NCBI RefSeq assembly: GCF_000829435.1
Contig: NZ_JXRP01000009.1
Coordinates: forward strand, 248,001-312,000
Source of the DNA: Jeotgalibacillus soli
Lineage (GTDB): Bacteria; Bacillota; Bacilli; Bacillales; Jeotgalibacillaceae
DNA: 64,000 bases
Direction: 5' to 3'
Made by a program: the position numbers and the translations under genes
The notes under the pieces: generated by a model
Database searches by the model: none
What the model was told of the DNA's origin: nothing
What the model saw: only the letters and a program-made list of their open reading frames with translations
Shown: in pieces, positions 16,811 to 25,597 of the stretch
Position numbering within the stretch: the stretch's first letter is position 1
Layout of the letters: every line of letters starts with the position of its first letter

Positions 16811-17935
16811 TTGCAGCTTGTTCCTGAACTTTCTAAAAAAATTATAAAAGAAGTACAGCTGGTTATGACTGAAAATATTATTGTCGTAGACGAACGCGGC
16901 ATCATTATTGCTTCTACGGATGAAGGCAGGATTGGAACCTTCCATGAAGGAGCAACGATCGTCATGAAAACAAAGCAGAAGTTGTACATTACGAAAGAAA
17001 AAGCAGAAAAGCTTGAGGGAGTAAAGCCTGGGATAAATCTGCCGATCACATTTGAAAATGAAGTGATTGGCGTGATCGGAATCACGGGGATTCCAGTGGA
17101 TGTAGAGCCCTTTGCAGAGATCATCAGGAGAATGACTGAGCTCATCATAAGAGAGGCCAGTCATATCGAGAAAAAGGAATGGGAAACAAGAGGGCTGGAA
17201 TCTTTTTTCTATGAGTGGATTTACACCAATAAAGTAGATCAAGAATTTATTAATCGAGGGCATATTCTTGGTATACATATCGATACTCTCTATCTATGTG
17301 TGTTTTTTCAATTTGATCTTACACTTTCAACGGAAGAACAGCAGCATATACAAGGGCAAATGATCTCCTGGTTTGAAAAGAAATTTCCGAAGAATAAAAA
17401 TGATTTTATTGTACGCTGGGGGCATGGCCGATTTATCCTTTTTTTAGATGCAGGGAATCGTCCATCGTTGAAAAATTTATCTTTCGAATTAGAGAGATGT
17501 CAACAGTATTTTAAAAATCAGTACCAAGCTGGGTTGGCAATAGGCGTTGGCAAATCAATCGAACACCATAATGTATATAGATCTTACCAAGAGGCTGAAA
17601 AGGCACTTAAAGTAGCAGTTAAATCACATAAAATTGTTTTTTACGAGGAACTAATTCTTGATATTGTGCTGGAAGAGGTGACACAGCCTACACGTGATGA
17701 ATTTACGGATCGCGTGCTCTTAGCCATCCGTCATGATTATGAATTATTAGAAACGCTAAAGGTATATTTTTTAAATAACCAATCACTTAAAAAAACAGCG
17801 GATGACCTCCATGTACATATAAACACGCTGCATTATCGTCTGAAACAAATTAAGGATCTGACAGGAATTGATCCAAAAAAAGCAGAAGGGATCACCTTGT
17901 TTTATATCGCGCTTTGCTTTTTAGAGTTGAGATAA
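16811..17935 (+). CDS. CdaR-family transcriptional regulator (sugar diacid/glycolate type)
   Basis: A 374-residue activator of the CdaR family. The N-terminal sugar-diacid recognition domain is visible (EVQLVMTENIIVVDERGIII, then PITFENEVIGVIGITG), a GGDEF-like middle region follows, and the PucR-type helix-turn-helix lies at the C terminus (LKKTADDLHVHINTLHYRLK). The start is TTG 16811; the upstream AGGTG is a modest ribosome site. Regulators of this family often sit beside and activate glycolate, glycerate or glucarate catabolic genes. Here it precedes glcD by 110 bp on the same strand, so glycolate or a related acid is the likely inducer. Confidence 0.88.
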   Translation: MQLVPELSKKIIKEVQLVMTENIIVVDERGIIIASTDEGRIGTFHEGATIVMKTKQKLYITKEKAEKLEGVKPGINLPITFENEVIGVIGITGIPVDVEPFAEIIRRMTELIIREASHIEKKEWETRGLESFFYEWIYTNKVDQEFINRGHILGIHIDTLYLCVFFQFDLTLSTEEQQHIQGQMISWFEKKFPKNKNDFIVRWGHGRFILFLDAGNRPSLKNLSFELERCQQYFKNQYQAGLAIGVGKSIEHHNVYRSYQEAEKALKVAVKSHKIVFYEELILDIVLEEVTQPTRDEFTDRVLLAIRHDYELLETLKVYFLNNQSLKKTADDLHVHINTLHYRLKQIKDLTGIDPKKAEGITLFYIALCFLELR

Positions 17936-17954
17936 TCACACAAAAAATACGATA

Positions 17955-17968
17955 TGAAAACGCTAACT
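17955..17968 (+). promoter_or_regulatory. cre site upstream of glcD
   Basis: TGAAAACGCTAACT, preceded by A, matches the cre consensus at every fixed position. It lies 40 bases before a TATAAT at 18008-18013, a plausible sigma-A -10 box for glcD, so CcpA would repress just upstream of the promoter. Confidence 0.72.
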
Positions 17969-18007
17969 TTTGTATTTTCATCCATAGTTATGCAGCTATT
18001 TTCTCTT

Positions 18008-18013
18008 TATAAT
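18008..18013 (+). promoter_or_regulatory. Probable -10 box of the glcDF promoter
   Basis: A perfect TATAAT lies 31 bases before the glcD start. The -35 region at 17 bp spacing (TAGTTA) is weak, which fits an activator-dependent promoter served by the upstream CdaR-type regulator. Confidence 0.5.
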
Positions 18014-18044
18014 AGATACAAAGAGAAAGAGGGGAGAGTTCTCA

Positions 18045-19451
18045 ATGCTGGATCCATCCATAAGAGACCAATTAATTGGGATTGTAGGAAAACAGAACTT
18101 CAATGATTCAAATGAAGCGAAGCTTGTCTATTCCTACGATGCAACACCAAACTTTCAATCCTTACCAGATGCAGTGATTATGCCTGAAAATAAAAATCAA
18201 ATTCAATCAATCTTAAAAATATGCAGTGAAGCAGGAGTTCCCATTGTACCAAGGGGCTCTGGAACGAATTTAAGCGCAGGCACATGCCCGACTGAAGGTG
18301 GAATCGTTCTTACCTTCAACCGTATGAACAAAATCTTAGAGATCGATGAAGATAATTTAACGGTTACCGTTCAGCCCGGTGTCATCACGCTTGATTTGAT
18401 TAAAGCCGTTGAAGCAAAAGGGTTATTTTATCCACCGGATCCGAGTTCAATGAAAATATCAACCATTGGCGGCAATATCAATGAATGCTCGGGGGGCTTG
18501 CGTGGGCTGAAATATGGCGTGACGAAGGATTATGTCCTTGGGCTTGAGATTGTTTTATCAAATGGAGACGTCTTGCGGACGGGCGGAAAGCTGGCAAAGG
18601 ATGTAGCGGGATATGATTTAAACAATTTATTTGTAGGTTCTGAAGGAACACTTGGCGTGGTTACAGAAGCAATTTTAAAGCTGATCCCAATTCCTGAAAC
18701 AAAGAAAACATTGTTGGCTCTTTTTCAGGATATGGACGCAGCAGCCAAAACCGTTTCGGCCATCATAGCCAATAAAATCATTCCTGCAACACTTGAATTT
18801 CTTGATCAGCCAACATGTAAAGTGGTGGAGGATTTTGCAAGGGTAGGCTTACCGACAGATGTAAACGCTGTCTTATTAATAGAGCAGGATGGTCCGCCTG
18901 AAGTAGTTGAACGCGATATTAAAGTGATTTCTGCGATTTGTCGAGAAGGCAAGGCTGTTTCTGTGAAAATTGCTCAGTCTCTAGAAGAAGCAGAAGCGTT
19001 AAGTACAGCAAGGCGGTCTGCGCTATCGGCACTTGCCAGACTAAAACCGACAACCATTCTTGAGGATGCGACGGTTCCGCGTTCGAAAATTAGTGAAATG
19101 GTACGAGCAATTAATGAAATTGCTTTAAAATACGATTTGAGAATCTGTACATTTGGTCACGCTGGAGACGGAAATTTGCACCCTACCTGCTTAACAGATG
19201 CTCGGGACACAGAGGAAATGCACCGGGTAGAGCTGGCTTTTGAAGAAATATTTGAAAAAGCCATTTCGCTCGGCGGGACAATAACTGGCGAGCATGGCGT
19301 TGGCGAAATGAAGTCACCTTATTTGGCCTGGAAGATTGGAGAAGAAGGGGTAGCAGCAATGAAGGCAATCAAGTATGCCTTGGACCCGAAAGGAATTATG
19401 AACCCTGGGAAAATCTTTGCCAAAGATACGCGTAAGAGGGTGGTGCTTTAA
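18045..19451 (+). CDS. glcD: Glycolate oxidase FAD subunit GlcD
   Basis: A 468-residue FAD-linked oxidase that converts glycolate (or D-lactate/2-hydroxyacids) to glyoxylate. The PCMH-type FAD domain includes IVPRGSGTNLSAGT and PPDPSSMKISTIGGNINECS, and the C-terminal domain ends in the flavin-contacting HAGDGNLHPT and TGEHGVGEMK blocks. AGAGGGGAGAG precedes the ATG. It is followed three bases after its stop by the Fe-S subunit, so the two make one membrane-associated enzyme complex. A cre and a CdaR regulator lie upstream. Whether the true substrate is glycolate or another hydroxyacid cannot be fixed from sequence. Confidence 0.93.
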   Translation: MLDPSIRDQLIGIVGKQNFNDSNEAKLVYSYDATPNFQSLPDAVIMPENKNQIQSILKICSEAGVPIVPRGSGTNLSAGTCPTEGGIVLTFNRMNKILEIDEDNLTVTVQPGVITLDLIKAVEAKGLFYPPDPSSMKISTIGGNINECSGGLRGLKYGVTKDYVLGLEIVLSNGDVLRTGGKLAKDVAGYDLNNLFVGSEGTLGVVTEAILKLIPIPETKKTLLALFQDMDAAAKTVSAIIANKIIPATLEFLDQPTCKVVEDFARVGLPTDVNAVLLIEQDGPPEVVERDIKVISAICREGKAVSVKIAQSLEEAEALSTARRSALSALARLKPTTILEDATVPRSKISEMVRAINEIALKYDLRICTFGHAGDGNLHPTCLTDARDTEEMHRVELAFEEIFEKAISLGGTITGEHGVGEMKSPYLAWKIGEEGVAAMKAIKYALDPKGIMNPGKIFAKDTRKRVVL

Positions 19452-19453
19452 TC

Positions 19454-20785
19454 ATGAACCAAAAAATAAAGAATGAAATTCAACAGGGGTTCAAAGAACG
19501 ATTAGACTACGATGAGCTCATGAACTGTATGAGATGCGGGTTTTGTTTACCATCGTGTCCAACCTACGGACAAACGGATCAGTATGAAGCCGCATCTCCA
19601 AGAGGAAGAATTGCCTTGATGAAAGGGGTCGTTGATGGAATCATCGAGCCTGATGAATCGGTTGAAAAGCAATTAAATCTTTGTCTTGGCTGCCGTGCCT
19701 GTGAACCGGTTTGTCCATCTGGTGTAAAGTATGGACATTTGCTAGAGGAAGCACGTGATATTATTCAGCAGAAAAAGAAGCATACATGGCCAGTACGCGT
19801 GCTAAGACGTGTTGTGTTTGATGAGCTGTTCCCTCATAAAAAACGAATGAAGCGGGTCCATTATTTCCTATCATTCTATCAAAAAAGCGGTGTGCAAAAG
19901 GCTGTACAAAAGAGCCAGGTGCTAAAGGTGCTCCCTGGGAACCTGGCACAGATGGAAAAAATTCTTCCTAATGTTCCTAGCAGAAAAGAAATGAAAGATC
20001 GTCCAGCTTCACTTCCAGCAGAAGGCACAGCAGTAAGAAAGGTAGCCTTCTTCACAGGCTGTTTAATGGATACGATGTTTAATCAAACAAACAATGCGAC
20101 CATCCAGCTTTTGCAAAAGGCCGGCTGTGAAATCTTAATCCCACAGCAGCAAGGCTGCTGTGGTGCATTGCATGCACATGGGGGAGAAAAAAATACAGCT
20201 AAGCGTTTGGCAAAACAAAATATTGAAGCATTTGAAGCATTGGAAGTAGATGACATCATTTTAAATGCAGGGGGCTGTGGCGCCATCCTCGTTGAATATG
20301 ATCATTTATTGAAAGACGACCCAGAGTGGAAGGAACGTGCAGCAGTATTTTCAAGAAAGGTGAAGGATTTCTCTGAAATTTTAGTAGAGCAGAATTTCAT
20401 AGATAAAGAGCTTTCACTGTCAAATCAAGTGATTACGTATCAGGATTCCTGCCACTTGCGCAATGTGATGAAAACGTCCGGTGCACCGAGAAGATTGATT
20501 CATGCAATTGAGGGAATAACATTTAGAGAAATGGAACAAGCCGATCAGTGCTGCGGCTCAGCTGGGATTTACAACATCACGGAGCAGGAAATGTCGATGC
20601 AAATCCTTGATTATAAAATGAGCAAGGTGAAAGCAACGCATGCTCACACAATCGTTACGGCGAATCCTGGCTGCCTGCTGCAAATGAAGCTGGGCATACA
20701 GCGTGAAGGCATGGAGGATAGTGTTCGAGCTGTACACCTAGCGGATTTATTGCTTGAGGCCGTGAATAACGAAGGAAATCTATAG
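19454..20785 (+). CDS. glcF: Glycolate oxidase iron-sulfur subunit GlcF
   Basis: A 443-residue electron-transfer subunit. Two 4Fe-4S ferredoxin motifs are intact, CMRCGFCLPSCPTY near residue 26 and CLGCRACEPVCPSG near residue 77. Two CCG domains follow, with cysteine pairs in QQGCCGALHAHGG and ADQCCGSAG, the type that binds a non-cubane cluster in heterodisulfide-reductase-like subunits. It is translated directly after glcD. A GlcE subunit is not present; a two-subunit GlcD-GlcF arrangement is usual in Bacilli. Confidence 0.93.
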   Translation: MNQKIKNEIQQGFKERLDYDELMNCMRCGFCLPSCPTYGQTDQYEAASPRGRIALMKGVVDGIIEPDESVEKQLNLCLGCRACEPVCPSGVKYGHLLEEARDIIQQKKKHTWPVRVLRRVVFDELFPHKKRMKRVHYFLSFYQKSGVQKAVQKSQVLKVLPGNLAQMEKILPNVPSRKEMKDRPASLPAEGTAVRKVAFFTGCLMDTMFNQTNNATIQLLQKAGCEILIPQQQGCCGALHAHGGEKNTAKRLAKQNIEAFEALEVDDIILNAGGCGAILVEYDHLLKDDPEWKERAAVFSRKVKDFSEILVEQNFIDKELSLSNQVITYQDSCHLRNVMKTSGAPRRLIHAIEGITFREMEQADQCCGSAGIYNITEQEMSMQILDYKMSKVKATHAHTIVTANPGCLLQMKLGIQREGMEDSVRAVHLADLLLEAVNNEGNL

Positions 20786-20830
20786 AAAAGAAGGAGCTGT
20801 CCTGTACGTTAGGGACCGCTCCTTCTTTTC
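20786..20830. terminator. Bidirectional terminator between glcF and the DinB gene
   Basis: AAAAGAAGGAGC and CGCTCCTTCTTTT form the stem, with an inner GTCC/GGGAC pairing. T runs occur on both strands, serving the convergent genes. Confidence 0.85.
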
Positions 20831-21290
20831 ATTTTGCGCTGCTTACAAAAAACGGCAGCTCTTTTGCACCGGTTAAACGAGCATAGGTGAACAATTGTCC
20901 TTTATGATGAATTTCATGGTCCTTGGCACCTTCAAGCAATGCGATTCCCGGCATTTTTGTGCCATGGAAGTCTACAAGCTGCTCCAGCTGTTCTTCAGTA
21001 AGTGATTCCAGCTCAGTGATTGTTTGCTCTGTCTCCGCTTGAAGAATCGTTCTCAGGTCTTCGACCGTTTCAAACGACTTTGGAGCTGGAGGAGGTGTAA
21101 ATACGCCGCTTTTTACCGTATTTACAAACATTCCCATTGCACCTGAGATATGCAGTACAAGCTCAGATAGCGACATCGCGTTATCCCAAGGTTTGTAATG
21201 CAAATACTCATTGTCCACGGTATTCAGTAATTCAAGCAATGCTTTGCGATGGCTCAGCCAGCTGGTGATAAATCCGTCTATTTTTTCCAT
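20829..21290 (-). CDS. DinB-family four-helix bundle protein
   Basis: A 153-residue protein of the DinB/YfiT superfamily, putative metal-dependent enzymes of low-molecular-weight thiol chemistry. The three expected metal histidines can be assigned to LVLHISG near residue 48 and HEIHHKGQL near residue 130. The length matches the family. The ATG follows an AGGAGAGGAA site. It is monocistronic and convergent with glcF. A bacillithiol-dependent transferase function is possible but unproven. Confidence 0.85.
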   Translation of the reverse strand: MEKIDGFITSWLSHRKALLELLNTVDNEYLHYKPWDNAMSLSELVLHISGAMGMFVNTVKSGVFTPPPAPKSFETVEDLRTILQAETEQTITELESLTEEQLEQLVDFHGTKMPGIALLEGAKDHEIHHKGQLFTYARLTGAKELPFFVSSAK

Positions 21291-21886
21291 GTGTTGTATT
21301 CCTCTCCTTCTTAACCTAGCACAATATTATTGTAAAGTAGATCGTTGCACGATACAAAAAAGAAGTACTTGTCCTCTCGTTAAGATACTAAGACTATTAA
21401 AAAAATTACCCGATTGTTACCCTGTTCGTCACGGCATCCGAATCGTTTTTTCACCTCATAATGATTTGGTTCATTCACTCTAGATGGGCCAGGTCCGTAT
21501 AGCCTAATAAGTAAAAGAAGGACAGAGGATGTAATAACAATCCATTCTGGTGAAATCCGATCGTATAAATAACTGTACAATAAATCTGAGCCATTTGCCC
21601 TCTTTAGCGATAATGATGCATCATATGGTTATGCTCTATTTATCGCAGCGCATTATAATAACAATCGTACAGGAAATCATGACAAAACGGTGCCCTTCTT
21701 GACGAAATCGAATATTTAGCTGAAAAATCTGGCATCGAAATGAATGGTTATTATTATTTAGTATGCAGAGCAGGCTTTACTAAACGTCTCTTCATTTTCG
21801 CGAACGCCTTATTACAAATATATAGAAGAAACCGTTGAATTGGTTAGAACAAGCTTAAGAATGTTAAGAAATGGGAAGGTGCAGTG
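21291..21886. other. Non-coding stretch with traces of a decayed gene
   Basis: No intact frame is present. Plus-strand segments around 21600-21850 read like protein in shifting frames, for example DNDASYGYALFIAAH near 21610, then DEIEYLAEKSGIEMNGYYYL near 21700, and YIEETVELVRTSLRML near 21820, each broken by frame changes or stops. I cannot name the family. A putative 66-residue frame at 21380-21580 on the minus strand has no support. Confidence 0.4.
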
Positions 21887-22810
21887 ATGGGAAGAAAATA
21901 TACAAATCTTGATAACGTTTCAACCTTAAAAACATTTAGCGAACTGCTTGCTTGGCGCAAGGAGCGTGCTTCAAAGGAAAAGGATCTTTCGTATCAGGTT
22001 CCGCAAGAGGAAGAAAAGCAGCTTTCATTTTTACAGCAAAATCGGTTAGAAACAACGATCACTTGGATCGGACATGCGTCCTTTTTACTTCAAGTGGATG
22101 GAGTGAATATCCTGTGTGATCCGGTTTGGGCCGAGAAAATGGGATTTGATCGAAGGCTGGCAAAGCCAGGTCTTGCTTTGGGCGAGCTGCCTCAGATAGA
22201 TGTTGTGCTTATTTCACATGGCCACTATGATCATTTAGATATGCCTACGTTAAATAAGCTTGCAGGCCCCCCCCTTTTTTTAGTGCCGGAGGGTATGAAG
22301 AGGATGCTCAAAAGAAGAGGCTTTAAGCGTGTGATTGAGCTTCGCTGGTGGGAAAAGCAGCAGGTGTCTTCCATTGAAATTTCCTTTGTACCAGCCCAAC
22401 ATTGGACAAGGCGCGCGCTCTTTGACACGAATCGTTCGCATTGGGGCGGATGGGTGCTACAGCCAAAGGATGAAAAAGCGATTTATTTTGCTGGAGACAG
22501 CGGCTATTTTAGTGGTTTTCAAGACATTGGTCAGCGTTTTGAAATTGGCTATGCACTTTTGCCTATTGGAGCGTATGAGCCGGAGTGGTTCATGTCTTCA
22601 CAGCATACGACGCCGGAAGAAGCGATTCAAGCATTTCTTGATACAAATGCAGATACCATGATTCCCATGCATTACGGTTCTTTCCGGCTTGCAGACGATA
22701 CTCCGAAGGAAGCGCTTGATCGGTTATATGAGGATTGGCAAAAAAGAGGGCTTAATGCAGACAATCTGCGTGTTTTGCTCCATGGTGAAACGGTCCGTAG
22801 TAATAAGTGA
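21887..22810 (+). CDS. Metallo-beta-lactamase-fold hydrolase (NAPE-PLD/UlaG-like)
   Basis: A 307-residue MBL-fold enzyme. The WIGHASFLLQ opening and the zinc motif HGHYDH (ISHGHYDHLDMP), then AQHWTRR, the metal-bridging aspartate of YFAGDSGYF, and the final histidine of IPMHYGSF identify the NAPE-PLD/UlaG-like branch. Substrates in this branch are phosphodiesters or lactones; nothing local points to one. The ATG at 21887 follows GGGAAGGTG; a GTG codon immediately upstream is the alternative. Confidence 0.88.
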   Translation: MGRKYTNLDNVSTLKTFSELLAWRKERASKEKDLSYQVPQEEEKQLSFLQQNRLETTITWIGHASFLLQVDGVNILCDPVWAEKMGFDRRLAKPGLALGELPQIDVVLISHGHYDHLDMPTLNKLAGPPLFLVPEGMKRMLKRRGFKRVIELRWWEKQQVSSIEISFVPAQHWTRRALFDTNRSHWGGWVLQPKDEKAIYFAGDSGYFSGFQDIGQRFEIGYALLPIGAYEPEWFMSSQHTTPEEAIQAFLDTNADTMIPMHYGSFRLADDTPKEALDRLYEDWQKRGLNADNLRVLLHGETVRSNK

Positions 22811-22827
22811 ATTAAAGATCACCAAGA

Positions 22828-22860
22828 GCTGTCGAGTGAAGGTACTCGGCGGCTTTCTAT
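22828..22860 (+). terminator. Probable terminator after the MBL-fold gene
   Basis: AGCTGTCGAGT pairs with ACTCGGCGGCT through two G-U wobbles and is followed by TTTCT. Confidence 0.55.
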
Positions 22861-22998
22861 GTGATTGCTTACAAAGATCACATGAAAAATTTACCGTGTG
22901 GAATAAACTGCATTATTCAGTGCAGTTTTATTATAAAAAGAGTATAATTACCTATATAATGAAAATAAATTAAGACATAAGAAGGATGTAAAGAGAAT

Positions 22999-23229
22999 AT
23001 GTATTTAACCATAAAAGAAACAGCAGAATATTTATCCTTACCTGAATCAACCATTGCCCAGCTTGTACAGCAAAAACGAATTCGTTCTGTCTATGATGGA
23101 GAGCAATATTTAATTAATAAAGATCAATTTAACGATCATTTAAAGCAGGTAGAAAAGGCAAAAATGCAGCTGGAAGAGTGGAAAAATGAGCCGATCCCTG
23201 AAAGTGTGGAGGTTAAAGATGAGGATTAA
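22999..23229 (+). CDS. Excisionase-like helix-turn-helix protein
   Basis: A 76-residue protein with an MerR/excisionase-type winged helix: LTIKETAEYLSLPESTIAQL, then Q-Q-K-R-I-R-S-V and Y-L-I-N-K-D-Q-F, followed by a charged helix. This is the SinR-independent 'helix-turn-helix domain, excisionase family' type often found free-standing in Bacilli. AGAAGGATG lies upstream. No integrase or attachment site is near, so it is more likely a small regulator than a phage excisionase. It may be co-transcribed with the metallopeptidase gene 56 bp downstream. Confidence 0.82.
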   Translation: MYLTIKETAEYLSLPESTIAQLVQQKRIRSVYDGEQYLINKDQFNDHLKQVEKAKMQLEEWKNEPIPESVEVKDED

Positions 23230-23285
23230 TTTTCACTGATACCTTCGAAGCCAATTAATTAACTAGAAAAGGTGGTGACTTAGTC

Positions 23286-24497
23286 GTGACGATCCTTGAA
23301 ACATGCAATGAGGTTTTAAAAAGAATAGATCAAACGGAATGGCAGTTGATCTGGCCTGGTTTTAAACCGGTTGCCTTTTGTTTGTACAATGAGGAGAAGG
23401 CGTATCTATTTAATCATCCAATGATTGTTTCAGATCAGGAAAGCTTTTACTCATTTGACAGGGAGAAGCAATTTGTAGGAGATACGTTGATCCTGTATAA
23501 AGATTATCCAACTGCAATTGTAAATGTTGATAAATATGATTGCCCGAATCATATTTATTCAATATTAGTTCATGAGCTGTTCCATGGCTATCAATCAATG
23601 ATGAATGATAAGAGATTCCCAGATGAACTACAAGGTGTGCGCTATCCGCTTTGTCTCAAAAATATAAATTTGCGATTGAAGGAAAGGTCCAATCTCTATA
23701 ATGCCTATATGGAAAAAGACCCCAACAAGAAACGTGAACTCCTGCAAACATTTTTGAGCTATCGTGAGCAGAGAAAGGGCCTGTTAGATGATGTTATTGA
23801 ATATGAGTTTTTCGTTGAGACATTTGAAGGACCAGCATGGTTTGCGGAGGTAAAGGCGTATCAACAGGTTAGCAGCAGTCCTCTTCTCGAGGTGTTAAAG
23901 CCTTATCGCGAGGCTTTTTTTGATTATTCAGGGTTGAACCTGCATCACCGTAGAAGTTGCTATAGCTCGGGGCTTTTTTTATGTCTGATTCTTGAGGAAA
24001 TGGCCCCAGGGTGGGAGGTGGCATTTATGCACTCACATCATTCATTAAGCGATTTTTTTATGCAGGCAATTGGACTTGAAGTTAAAGAAGTAATTGGGTT
24101 GGATTTATCAATTTTGCCGGAAGCAGAACTGATTTATGAAGCAGGAAAACTTGAAAAACATAAAAAATTTGCAGAGTTTTATCAGAATGGAAGTTTTCAA
24201 TTAATCATAGAAGGCAATATGCGCGCCACTTTTTTTGATCCGATAAATATGATTTGCATAGAGGATCAAGTTTTACATCAATACTTCATTGAAATCAGCA
24301 TTAACGGTAAAGACTATTTAATTCATCAGCCTGCGTTAGTGCGGTTTGACAATAATATGCTAGATGTGAAGGAGCTCCATGTGAATTTAAAATGGAAGCC
24401 GGTCTTCCATCATGGAATGCTCTTTATTGATGAGATCGGTGAGATTAAAGGAGAGTACGCAGAAGATGGCTCGTCGTTCTATTTGACTGTTCAATAA
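23286..24497 (+). CDS. Putative zincin metallopeptidase of unknown family
   Basis: A 403-residue protein with the zinc protease motif HELFHGYQ (H96, E97, H100). A candidate third ligand is E181 in ETFEGPAWFAEVKAYQ, which would make it a gluzincin-like fold. There is no signal peptide, so it should act in the cytoplasm. The C-terminal 120 residues are beta-rich (NMRATFFDPINMICIED and KWKPVFHHGMLFIDEIG) and could bind substrate. GTG 23286 follows AAGGTGGTGAC. I do not recognise a named homologue. It follows a small DNA-binding protein, which may regulate it. Confidence 0.72.
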   Translation: MTILETCNEVLKRIDQTEWQLIWPGFKPVAFCLYNEEKAYLFNHPMIVSDQESFYSFDREKQFVGDTLILYKDYPTAIVNVDKYDCPNHIYSILVHELFHGYQSMMNDKRFPDELQGVRYPLCLKNINLRLKERSNLYNAYMEKDPNKKRELLQTFLSYREQRKGLLDDVIEYEFFVETFEGPAWFAEVKAYQQVSSSPLLEVLKPYREAFFDYSGLNLHHRRSCYSSGLFLCLILEEMAPGWEVAFMHSHHSLSDFFMQAIGLEVKEVIGLDLSILPEAELIYEAGKLEKHKKFAEFYQNGSFQLIIEGNMRATFFDPINMICIEDQVLHQYFIEISINGKDYLIHQPALVRFDNNMLDVKELHVNLKWKPVFHHGMLFIDEIGEIKGEYAEDGSSFYLTVQ

Positions 24498-24530
24498 AAG
24501 AAGGCTTTTATGCAAAGAGGAAACAAAATG

Positions 24531-24564
24531 AGGTGTTCCTTATAGTGGGGGAACGCTTTTTATT
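24531..24564 (+). terminator. Probable terminator after the metallopeptidase gene
   Basis: GGTGTTCC and GGGAACGC form a short stem with one wobble, then TTTTTATTTT. Confidence 0.6.
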
Positions 24565-24736
24565 TTGGCTCGGAACGATATTGTTTGCATTCTGAAAAAT
24601 GGTTGAAAAAAATCATCTTGAACGATCGTGATCGTAAATGAAGCTGAATGATTCCCTGATCAAACCATTAGCGTTGGATTACATTTATGAGAAGTTCAAT
24701 TGTTTTTGAGAATCTTCCAGATCGAGGAGGAATAAA

Positions 24737-25597
24737 ATGACACAGGTAATTCATCCACAAACCGAACTTGGAACCGTCACGTTAATAATTAAAAACTTAG
24801 CAAGATCCATTACCTTTTACAAGGAAGTGATTGGCTTTGAGGTGCTTGAGCAGTCAGAAGGGCATGCTGCACTAACTGCAGATGGAAAAACGGTGCTGAT
24901 TGAGCTTGAAGAGCATCCAGATGCCATCATATTACCGCCAAGATCTACTGCTGGTCTGTATCATTATGCGATTTTGCTGCCTGATCGAAAGTCACTTAGC
25001 TTGGCGCTCCGTCATTTGAGCAAGCGGGGGATTCGCATTGGGCAGAGTGATCATTTAGTGAGTGAAGCGCTTTACTTATCGGACCCAGATGGCAACGGAA
25101 TCGAGATTTATCGTGATCGTCCAAAAAGTGGATGGGAAAAAGATCAAAGCGGAAACTACGTAATGGCAACAGATCCTTTAAACATTGAAGATTTACTTGC
25201 AGAAGCTGGAGAAGAAGAGTGGCAGGGGCTTCCTGAAGGGACAACGATCGGACATATTCACCTTCATACAAAGGATCTCGAATCTGCAAGAGAGTTTTAT
25301 TGCCATCTCTTGGGCTTCGAACCGGTGGGAGACTATCCATCGTTCCGGGCTTTATTTATTGCGGCGGGTGGCTACCACCACCATATCGGTTTAAACATTT
25401 GGGCGGGTATAGGGGCTCCTGCCGCATCTGCTCATGCAACAGGACTGAAAGTGTACACGATTGTTCTTCCGGATGGACAGGAGCTTGCTACCCGTGTAGA
25501 GATATTGCGTCAGGCAAAATACGAAGTAAATGAGCATGACGGCGCCTTTTTTGTTACCGATCCTGCTGGTATCTGCATTAAGCTGATTTCGCGTTAA
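24737..25597 (+). CDS. catE: Catechol-2,3-dioxygenase-type VOC protein CatE
   Basis: A 286-residue two-domain vicinal-oxygen-chelate enzyme. It resembles B. subtilis CatE (YfiE), of almost the same length, including the blocks GLYHYAILLPDRKSL, SEALYLSDPDGNGIEIY and GGYHHHIGLNIWAG as I remember them. The expected iron ligands are H in GHIHLH, H in GYHHHIG and a C-terminal acidic residue. The reaction would be extradiol cleavage of catechol. CGAGGAGGAA precedes the ATG. It has no MhqR-type partner gene in the window and is convergent with the epimerase gene; their stops overlap by four bases. Confidence 0.83.
   Translation: MTQVIHPQTELGTVTLIIKNLARSITFYKEVIGFEVLEQSEGHAALTADGKTVLIELEEHPDAIILPPRSTAGLYHYAILLPDRKSLSLALRHLSKRGIRIGQSDHLVSEALYLSDPDGNGIEIYRDRPKSGWEKDQSGNYVMATDPLNIEDLLAEAGEEEWQGLPEGTTIGHIHLHTKDLESAREFYCHLLGFEPVGDYPSFRALFIAAGGYHHHIGLNIWAGIGAPAASAHATGLKVYTIVLPDGQELATRVEILRQAKYEVNEHDGAFFVTDPAGICIKLISR

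Noticed and set aside
16691-17278. 195-codon frame on the minus strand inside the CdaR-type regulator gene
   Set aside because: It is antisense to a well-supported gene, has no ribosome site, and its composition is that of a shadow frame.
21380-21580. 66-codon minus-strand frame with one hydrophobic segment
   Set aside because: No ribosome site, and it lies in a decayed region; not enough to call a gene.
22999-23229. Phage or integrative element suggested by the excisionase-like protein
   Set aside because: No integrase, attachment-site duplication, tRNA target or phage genes are nearby.
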